Shown one piece after another: positions 14,231 to 19,450 of a stretch of 19,450 bases of DNA. The translations under genes were made by a program, and so were the position numbers. The DNA lies in NCBI GenBank assembly GCA_036159995.1, contig JAYYEI010000064.1, forward strand, positions 1 to 19,450, in the 5' to 3' direction. The notes beneath the pieces are model-generated. The model saw only the letters and a program-made list of their open reading frames with translations, was not told the origin of the DNA and searched no databases. The DNA is from UBA8752 sp036159995. Lineage in GTDB: Bacteria; Bacteroidota; Bacteroidia; Flavobacteriales_D; Sanyastnellaceae. Numbering within the stretch: position 1 is the stretch's first letter; the number at the start of each line of letters is the position of its first letter.

Positions 14231-17185
14231 TCAGGGGCAGACCGTTCCGAACTCGGACAAGAGGGCGAGCACATCGGAGACCCCCACAAGGCCATCTCCA
14301 TCGATGTCTTCCTCGCAGGTCACCAGACCCACACAGAGTTCCAACTGGTCATCCCAGACGGTTCCCGGACCGCAGAATGCCGAGCCGTCCACCGGATCAA
14401 TGGGGTCTCCAGGGTCTCCCCCTCCGGAACCATCACAGGCCGAACAGGAGGAGAAGCACACCACGGGCGCCGTCGTCAAGGCCCCCTCCAACCCGAGAAT
14501 GCGGTTGAATCCGCCCAGGCCATTTTCGACGCCGCAGTCGGCCGGAACGCCTTCCGCATCTGTCCAATCGGGGGACGACAGATACTTGAATTGGATCGAA
14601 TCCGAACCAGTGACCGTGGTCTGGAGCACCCAGAGACCGTCGCCAGCATCGTTCATGGGCGAGCCGCCGGGGTTCCAACCCTGGTGGCTGCCGGCCACAT
14701 ACACCGTTCCGGGGGCCGGCGACAATTCAGAAGCGTCCACCTGAAACACCACCGAATACTGGCAAGAACCGTCCTCCTGTGTCGCATCCGCCTCGAAATT
14801 CAGCGCGTTCGGGTCCGTGCATCCCGGGTAATCGAGGTTGGAAGCACAGGCCGCGCACGCACCGAAGCAGTAAGGGCCGATCACATCGGCGCCCGTGATG
14901 ACCCACTGTCGGTTCTGACCGCCGAATCCATCGGCGCCCCCGCAGCCCACCGGGACGTCCTCCGACTCGTTCCAGGTGGTTCCGTTGATGAACTTGAACT
15001 CGACGAGGTCACCGACGGCGGCCGTAAAGCTGGCCGACCACACGCCATCGCCAGAATCGACGAGGTCCGTGGTCGATGGGGACCAGCCCTGAAAGGATCC
15101 GGCGACATGCAATCCAGCTGGCGACACTCCACCAGCGGCCAGGAGGTCCGTGGCGTCCAACGACACGGTCACCGTGTATTCACAGGGGCCGTCCGCCCCG
15201 AAGTTCAAGGCACCGGCGTCGGCGCAGGCCGAAGTCAGGGCCAAGGGCTCATCGTCATCCACCGGGGTCACCGGGGTGTCGAGCCATAAGTGCCATTGTC
15301 CCGGGGCGAAATAGAATGGAGCCGCGAGGTCGGTCACATCCAACGTGCTCCCGCTGATGGCATCGGTCCAGACCCCAGTATGCGGAAAACCCGGCACCAT
15401 GTCGAAGCCAACCACATCGAAATTGCCACAGAGGACCACATTCTGATCCGGGCTGTAGAGGTTGAGGCGCTTGCCAGTGCCCCCGAAATCAATCCCGTAA
15501 TCGTAGGTCCCAAACACGGGTTCGGACTGCTTGAGTTCACAGACCTTCTTCATCTTCCGCGCCAAGCCCTGACGCTCCGGCTCAAGGGCCTTGTTGTCCC
15601 ACGGTTCGGGCTTCTCATCCAGTTTGCAGCTCTCCGCGAAGTTGCCGTTGAGACAATCGAAAATGGAGACGTCGTATCCGAACTCTCCCCATTGGTACAT
15701 CATCTTTGGCCCGGGCAGGGCAAACAGAAAGGCGTGGGCCATGGCCAAACGGTCCATCGCCGTGCTGAGCACCTTGGTGTCGTACGATCCGCTCGCGTTG
15801 CCGTAGAGCATCAAGTCATGGGCGAGCCGCTGCTCGTCATGGCTCTCGATGTAGGCGATGAGGTTGGGCCAATTCCATCCGCGGGCCTGCCAGGACGCCG
15901 CACTGAAGTCGCCACCATAGCCAAGCGTCGCCTCCCCAAAGGTGCTGGTGGACTTGCCCCACAGCAGAAACCCACCATTGGCGAGGGCCGTCTCCTCGGG
16001 GTTGTCACCGAGGTGCTCGAGAATCATGTAGGTGCCAGGGTGGTTGTACCAGACGTGATTGCCGTAGTCAAACAGGATGTCAACCCGGCTCTGGTCATAG
16101 CCGTTCCACGCGCCGACATCGCCGAGCGTGTAGGTCTGGGTCAGGCCCTTGGACAAATCAATGCGGTATCCGTCAACATGGAATTCCTCAATCCAGAAAT
16201 CCAGCACGCGCTTCCAGAATTCCCGGGTCCACGGGTCTCCATGGTCGAAATCAAAGCCCAATCCGAAGGGGTGGACCTGGTCCTCATTGTACCAGGGGTT
16301 GGCGACTGACGCGCCTCCATCCGCGTCCTGGTACATCCGCAGCATGGGATCCAGACCGAAGCTGTGGTTGGGCACCACATCCAGGATGACGGCGATGCCC
16401 CGGGCATGGGCTTCATTGACGAGCCGCTTGAGTGAGGTCGCCGTGCCATACGCCTTGTCCACGGCGAAACGAGGTCCTGGGTTGTAACCCCAACTCATGT
16501 TGCCATCAAATTCGTTGACTGGCATCAGCTCGATGGCCGTGATGCCAAGCCACTCCAGGTGGTCCAGCCGCTCCACGACCGCATCGAAATCCCGGGCCGC
16601 ATCCCAATCCCGGACGAGGAGCTCATAGATGACCAAACGGTCCTGTGCCGGCTTGCTGAACGCCGCATCCGTCCACTCGAACGCCGGCTCGACGGTCCGG
16701 AAAGCCCCGACCGGCCAGAAGGCATGAGCGGATGGATGGGCCGGCCGGTTGGGGAAACTGGCGGCGGGGATGTAGCCGTCATTCCACGGGTCGAGAATGA
16801 GCGGAGCGTATGGGTCCGCCACTTCAACGGTGTCGTCAATCAGGAAATGGTAGCGGGTCCAAGCCCCGGGGGTCAGCCCCTCAACCTCCAACCACCAGAT
16901 GTTGCCATCCGTGGACTGGTTCATCAGGAAGTTCGTGCTGATCTGCCAATCATTGAAATCCCCGCGCAGGTTGACGTGGTCCTTGCCCGGTGCTCTCAAT
17001 TGAATGTGGGCACGGTCAGGAGACAACACCGTGATGCCATCCGACCGACCGGCCGGAGGATCCACCACAAGCCCTTGAGCGTGGACCCCGATTTCGAGTT
17101 CACAGAATACCCCCAGGAGGACAAGACCGCGCAGGAAACGGTCCACCCGGGGGCAAAGCAGAAAAGAAGGTTCGCCAGAGGGCAT
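14231..17185 (-). CDS. Secreted GH13 alpha-amylase-family enzyme with C-terminal starch-binding-like modules
   Basis: A 984-residue secreted glycoside hydrolase acting on alpha-glucans. The start at 17185 (MPSGEPSFLLC) puts a signal peptide ending VHA|QG near residue 36; an open extension to 17296 would run into the divergent lpdA gene. An N-terminal E-set (CBM48-like, HVNLRGDFNDWQ, YHFLIDD, DPYAP) covers about 50-135. The GH13 barrel follows with all four signatures: DVVPNH (269-274), GYRIDLSKG (nucleophile Asp about 343), MILEHLGD (acid/base Glu about 390) and YIESHDEQR (Asp about 450). The all-beta C domain ends near residue 635. Then come two modules with VAGSFQGWSP and VAGSHQGWNP, separated by a PGCTDPNALNF Cys-rich module, and a short EEDIDGDGLVGVSDVLALL segment like half a dockerin. 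No T9SS sorting domain is visible at the C-terminus. Exact substrate (starch, glycogen or branching activity) is not resolved. Confidence 0.93.
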   Translation of the reverse strand: MPSGEPSFLLCPRVDRFLRGLVLLGVFCELEIGVHAQGLVVDPPAGRSDGITVLSPDRAHIQLRAPGKDHVNLRGDFNDWQISTNFLMNQSTDGNIWWLEVEGLTPGAWTRYHFLIDDTVEVADPYAPLILDPWNDGYIPAASFPNRPAHPSAHAFWPVGAFRTVEPAFEWTDAAFSKPAQDRLVIYELLVRDWDAARDFDAVVERLDHLEWLGITAIELMPVNEFDGNMSWGYNPGPRFAVDKAYGTATSLKRLVNEAHARGIAVILDVVPNHSFGLDPMLRMYQDADGGASVANPWYNEDQVHPFGLGFDFDHGDPWTREFWKRVLDFWIEEFHVDGYRIDLSKGLTQTYTLGDVGAWNGYDQSRVDILFDYGNHVWYNHPGTYMILEHLGDNPEETALANGGFLLWGKSTSTFGEATLGYGGDFSAASWQARGWNWPNLIAYIESHDEQRLAHDLMLYGNASGSYDTKVLSTAMDRLAMAHAFLFALPGPKMMYQWGEFGYDVSIFDCLNGNFAESCKLDEKPEPWDNKALEPERQGLARKMKKVCELKQSEPVFGTYDYGIDFGGTGKRLNLYSPDQNVVLCGNFDVVGFDMVPGFPHTGVWTDAISGSTLDVTDLAAPFYFAPGQWHLWLDTPVTPVDDDEPLALTSACADAGALNFGADGPCEYTVTVSLDATDLLAAGGVSPAGLHVAGSFQGWSPSTTDLVDSGDGVWSASFTAAVGDLVEFKFINGTTWNESEDVPVGCGGADGFGGQNRQWVITGADVIGPYCFGACAACASNLDYPGCTDPNALNFEADATQEDGSCQYSVVFQVDASELSPAPGTVYVAGSHQGWNPGGSPMNDAGDGLWVLQTTVTGSDSIQFKYLSSPDWTDAEGVPADCGVENGLGGFNRILGLEGALTTAPVVCFSSCSACDGSGGGDPGDPIDPVDGSAFCGPGTVWDDQLELCVGLVTCEEDIDGDGLVGVSDVLALLSEFGTVCP
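14441..15187 (-). other. Pair of starch-binding-like modules with Cys-rich linker in the amylase
   Basis: The first module covers about residues 667-775 (CEYTVTVSLDATD, HVAGSFQGWSPS, VEFKFINGTTWNE) and the second about 809-915 (CQYSVVFQVDASE, YVAGSHQGWNPGG, IQFKYLSSPDW). Each is followed by a GGxNR strand and a C-x-x-C-x-x-C tail. They closely parallel the single module at 202-489 in the hydrolase-like protein. Glycan binding is inferred from the QGW / FKY pattern of E-set starch-binding folds. Confidence 0.6.
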
Positions 17186-17190
17186 GAACC

Positions 17191-17198
17191 CTAAGATA
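17191..17198 (-). promoter_or_regulatory. Candidate -7 element for the amylase gene
   Basis: Reads TATCTTAG on the minus strand, one mismatch from TAnnTTTG, ending 5 bases before the ATG at 17185. As with adk, this would give a leaderless or nearly leaderless transcript. No clear -33 element was found (only TTC about 21 bases upstream). Confidence 0.25.
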
Positions 17199-17205
17199 CG
17201 GCACC

Positions 17206-17213
17206 TATTTTCG
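17206..17213 (+). promoter_or_regulatory. Candidate -7 element for lpdA
   Basis: Reads TATTTTCG on the plus strand, one mismatch from TAnnTTTG, ending 19 bases before the lpdA ATG. It lies only 7 bases from the candidate amylase box on the other strand, so the two divergent promoters would overlap in their flanks. Confidence 0.35.
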
Positions 17214-17232
17214 CCCTTCGAAACGCACAGAA

Positions 17233-18621
17233 ATGAAGTACGACATTCTGGTTCTCGGCAGTGGCCCCGGAGGATATGTGACCGCCATCCGCGCATCCCA
17301 ACTCGGAATGAAGGTCGCCATCGTGGAACGTGAAGCCCTCGGCGGCATCTGCCTCAACTGGGGATGCATTCCCACCAAGGCCCTCCTGAAGAGCGCCAAC
17401 GTCTTCGAATACATCGAGCACGCCGAGGATTACGGCATCAAGGTGTCCAAACCCAAGGTGGACTTCGGCGGCATGGTCTCCCGCTCCCGCGGGGTGGCCG
17501 ACGGCATGTCCAAGGGCGTCCAGTTCCTCATGAAGAAGAACAAGATTGACGTGATCATGGGCGACGGCAAGCTCCTCGCCGGCCGAAAGGTGGAAGTGAC
17601 CGATGCCGACGGCGGAAAGCAGGTTGTGGAAGCCGACCACATCATCATCGCCACGGGCGCGCGCAGCCGCCAGCTGCCCAACCTACCCCAGGACGGCAAA
17701 AAGATCATTGGATACCGCGAAGCCATGACCATGGCCAAGCAGCCCAAGAAGATGGTGGTCGTCGGATCCGGCGCCATCGGCGTGGAATTCGCCTACTTCT
17801 ACAATGCCATCGGCACCGACGTCACCATCGTCGAGTACATGCCCAACATCGTCCCGGTCGAAGATGAGGAAGTGAGCAAGCAGCTCGCCCGCAGCTTCAA
17901 GAAGACCGGCATCAACATCATGACCTCCAGCGAAGTCACCGGGGTCGACACCTCAGGCTCCGGCTGCAAGGTCCATGTCAAAACCAAGAAGGGCGAGGAA
18001 ACCCTAGAAGCGGACGTCGTGCTGAGTGCCGTGGGCGTCGTGTCCAACATCGACGGCATCGGCCTCGAAGAAGTGGGCATCGCCGCCGACCGGGGAAAGG
18101 TCATCGTCGACGACTTCTACAAGACCAACATTCCCGGGTACTACGCCATCGGCGACTGCGTCCCGGGGCCAGCCCTGGCCCACGTCGCCAGCGCAGAGGG
18201 CATCCTCTGCGTCGAGAAAATCGCCGGCCACGACGTCGAGCCGCTCGACTATGGCAACATTCCCGGCTGCACGTACTGCTTCCCCGAGGTGGCCAGCGTC
18301 GGCAAGACGGAGGAAGCCTGCAAGAAGGAAGGCATCGACATCAAGGTGGGCAAGTTCCCATTCAGTGCCTCAGGCAAGGCCAGCGCCGCCGGACACAAGG
18401 ACGGATTCGTGAAGCTGATCTTCGACGCCAAGTATGGCGAACTCCTCGGAGGGCACATGATTGGAGCCAATGTCACCGAGATGATTGCTGAAATCGTCGC
18501 CATCCGCAAGCTGGAGACCACCGGCCACGAAATCATCAAGACGGTCCACCCCCACCCCACGCTGAGCGAGGCGGTGATGGAAGCCGCCGCCGCGGCATAC
18601 GACGAGGTCATCCACCTCTGA
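17233..18621 (+). CDS. lpdA: Dihydrolipoyl dehydrogenase (E3)
   Basis: A 462-residue flavoprotein disulfide reductase that reoxidises dihydrolipoyl groups of 2-oxoacid dehydrogenase complexes (and of the glycine cleavage system) with NAD+. The FAD-binding motif is GSGPGGY at 9-15. The redox-active disulfide is Cys40/Cys45 in GGICLNWGCIPTK. The second Rossmann motif is VVVGSGAIGVEFA near 175, the FAD ATG-like motif IIATGARSR near 140 and the second FAD contact YYAIGDCVPGPALAH. The C-terminal catalytic His-Glu pair lies in HPHPTLSE. Length and all motifs are standard, with no sign of damage. It is divergent from the amylase and convergent with the small membrane protein, so it is probably monocistronic. 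It may partner with the E1 fusion at 7166-9619. Confidence 0.97.
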   Translation: MKYDILVLGSGPGGYVTAIRASQLGMKVAIVEREALGGICLNWGCIPTKALLKSANVFEYIEHAEDYGIKVSKPKVDFGGMVSRSRGVADGMSKGVQFLMKKNKIDVIMGDGKLLAGRKVEVTDADGGKQVVEADHIIIATGARSRQLPNLPQDGKKIIGYREAMTMAKQPKKMVVVGSGAIGVEFAYFYNAIGTDVTIVEYMPNIVPVEDEEVSKQLARSFKKTGINIMTSSEVTGVDTSGSGCKVHVKTKKGEETLEADVVLSAVGVVSNIDGIGLEEVGIAADRGKVIVDDFYKTNIPGYYAIGDCVPGPALAHVASAEGILCVEKIAGHDVEPLDYGNIPGCTYCFPEVASVGKTEEACKKEGIDIKVGKFPFSASGKASAAGHKDGFVKLIFDAKYGELLGGHMIGANVTEMIAEIVAIRKLETTGHEIIKTVHPHPTLSEAVMEAAAAAYDEVIHL

Positions 18622-18644
18622 TTAGACTCAACATCCATCCAACA

Positions 18645-18670
18645 AAAAAGGCGCCTAGTGGCGCCTTTTT
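18645..18670 (+). terminator. Intrinsic terminator between lpdA and the convergent membrane-protein gene (probably bidirectional)
   Basis: Stem AAAAAGGCGCC (18645-18655) pairs with GGCGCCTTTTT (18660-18670) around a TAGT loop. The A-tract and T-tract flank a GGCGCC core, so the hairpin can end transcription in both directions. It lies 23 bases past the lpdA stop and 19 bases from the stop of the opposing gene. Confidence 0.9.
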
Positions 18671-18689
18671 CATTGTGAATCGCATTGGG

Positions 18690-19034
18690 TCACTCACCCA
18701 CCATGCGAACCGGTTTGAGCCGGACTTCTTCGTTTTGCTGCATCTGCAACTCAGTCTGTTTCCGCTCTTTCCGGGCCCGGCTGCGGGCACGGCGATCGGT
18801 ATACTCCGCAATGCGGTCCATGTGGACGAGATAACGCACGGCGCTCCCGAAGTAAGCCAATCCCGCCATGGTCATGCACAAACCCAAAGTGCCTTCCACC
18901 ACCCAAATTTCCCATTGAGCTTCGGCCATGCGGCGAAAGGCCGCATCAAACACGACAGACATGCCAGCTCCGAACAGGAGAAAGGCCGTCGTGCCATGGG
19001 CAAACCATCTTTTGCGTGCCGAATCGAGTGTCAT
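18690..19034 (-). CDS. Small two-helix membrane protein of unknown function
   Basis: A 114-residue protein from the ATG at 19034 (MTLDSARKRWFAHG); a TTG nine codons upstream at 19061 is a less likely start. Two hydrophobic segments are visible: GTTAFLLFGAGMSVVFDAAF near residues 14-33 and WVVEGTLGLCMTMAGLAYFG near 43-62. They are followed by a strongly basic, Gln/Glu-rich tail (YTDRRARSRARKERKQTELQ) that could form a cytoplasmic helix. I do not recognise a family; similar short inner-membrane proteins are common in Bacteroidota as lineage-specific hypotheticals. The convergent terminator on its 3' side supports it as a real gene. A copy of the intergenic repeated motif lies 33 bases upstream of its start. 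Confidence 0.6.
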   Translation of the reverse strand: MTLDSARKRWFAHGTTAFLLFGAGMSVVFDAAFRRMAEAQWEIWVVEGTLGLCMTMAGLAYFGSAVRYLVHMDRIAEYTDRRARSRARKERKQTELQMQQNEEVRLKPVRMVGE

Positions 19035-19067
19035 CTCTTTGATTACGCCGTCAGGGAACAAAGCGTT

Positions 19068-19085
19068 GCAACGTCTGCAAATTAC
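19068..19085 (-). promoter_or_regulatory. Intergenic repeated motif, diverged copy 3
   Basis: Reads GTAATTTGCAGACGTTGC on the minus strand, matching 14 of 18 positions of the copy at 3966-3983, with AATTTGYAGACGT conserved. It lies 33 bases upstream of the membrane-protein ATG, in the gene's direction. Its first bases (TAATTTG) also loosely resemble a -7 element. Confidence 0.3.
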
Positions 19086-19144
19086 GTTTCAAACACGCTC
19101 AACAGAAGTAGGAACAATCCTCGTTGCTTCGTGATTCATGTGGA

Positions 19145-19450
19145 CTAATTCACGGGAAACCAACGGGATTCCGGGGCGCTTTGGCCATCCCGCCAAACTC
19201 GGACTACGCCCCCGGATCGGGTAACGAACCGTCCATCCGGAGCACGCCCGGACTCGACCATCCGGCCGAGGACATCAAGACACTGCCATCGGCAGGCCGT
19301 TCCCACATCATGGCGCAGTCCATCCGGCCCGGGCCGGACTCCCCAAACAGGGACAGTCATTCCTGCCTCCACGCCGAGCAACGCTCCCGCATCGAACTCG
19401 GGAATCGTGATGGAATACACGTCGTCCATAAAGTCATCCGAGGCCACCCC
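19145..19450 (-). CDS. 3' part of an unrecognised gene (start beyond the window)
   Basis: An open minus-strand frame runs from the window edge to a TAG at 19145, about 101 codons. The visible C-terminal part includes ITIPEFDAGALLGVEAGM, GTACRWQCLDVLGRMVESGR and GGVVRVWRDGQ, ending RWFPVN. I do not recognise the family. A GTG at 19447 could be read as a start, but the frame is still open to the edge, so truncation is more likely. It is soluble in appearance, with no signal peptide or membrane segment in view. It would run in the same direction as the small membrane protein, 110 bp upstream of that gene's start. Confidence 0.45.
   Translation of the reverse strand, partial: GVASDDFMDDVYSITIPEFDAGALLGVEAGMTVPVWGVRPGPDGLRHDVGTACRWQCLDVLGRMVESGRAPDGRFVTRSGGVVRVWRDGQSAPESRWFPVN

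Noticed and set aside
14225..16309. Plus-strand frames of 354 and 339 codons opposite the amylase
   Set aside because: The minus strand carries all four GH13 signatures and repeated modules; the plus frames show composition bias only.
17186..17296. Upstream extension of the amylase frame to an ATG at 17296
   Set aside because: It would overlap the well-supported divergent lpdA start and place an unstructured segment before a clear signal peptide starting at 17185.

Overview
The window looks like a piece of a GC-rich member of the Bacteroidota, most likely a marine Flavobacteriales-type lineage. Four things point there: an 817-residue fusion of the E1-alpha and E1-beta subunits of a 2-oxoacid dehydrogenase; a TonB-dependent receptor with an N-terminal carboxypeptidase-regulatory-like domain; secreted proteins carrying Cys-rich modules of the form GCTDxxACNYxxxATxDDGSC; and a C-terminal type IX secretion (T9SS) sorting domain on one of them. 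One putative promoter (9637-9644) is an exact match to the Bacteroidota -7 consensus TAnnTTTG. The lineage call is inference from gene content.

Layout. 1-3876 (minus) is the 5' part of a very large secreted protein whose C-terminus lies outside the window. It has two tandem alpha/beta-hydrolase-like domains (period 1,266 bp), seven Cys-rich modules and a starch-binding-like (FNGW) module. 4000-6867 (minus) is a TonB-dependent receptor without a SusD partner. 6942-11262 (minus) is a housekeeping block, transcribed adk, obgE, fused E1 alpha/beta, small S4-domain protein, with tight spacing and a 4-bp overlap at the end. 11423-14158 (plus) is a secreted multi-module protein with a 150-bp tandem repeat and a T9SS sorting domain. 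It converges on 14231-17185 (minus), a secreted GH13 alpha-amylase-family enzyme with two C-terminal FNGW/QGW modules; a perfect 12-bp hairpin lies between the two stops. 17233-18621 (plus) is dihydrolipoyl dehydrogenase (E3), divergent from the amylase with only 47 bp between starts. It converges on a small two-helix membrane protein (18690-19034, minus), again with a terminator hairpin between. The last 306 bases hold the 3' part of an unrecognised minus-strand reading frame.

How the genes relate. Two themes are interleaved. One is central metabolism and growth: adenylate kinase, the ribosome-associated GTPase Obg, and E1 plus E3 of a 2-oxoacid dehydrogenase complex (no E2 is present here). 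The other is the cell surface: a receptor, an amylase and two large modular proteins built from the same Cys-rich and starch-binding-like parts. The amylase and the hydrolase-like protein share two module types, which suggests a common extracellular or surface polymer target, but no complete polysaccharide-utilisation locus (susC/susD pair) is present.

There is no gene-free stretch above 300 bases. The largest gaps are 11263-11422 (160 bp, divergent promoter region) and 3889-3999 (111 bp). I saw no rRNA, tRNA, CRISPR array, insertion sequence, integrase or defence genes. The most unusual features are the recent-looking internal duplication of a hydrolase domain whose nucleophile-elbow serine position is glycine in both copies, and an 18-nt motif repeated in three intergenic regions.
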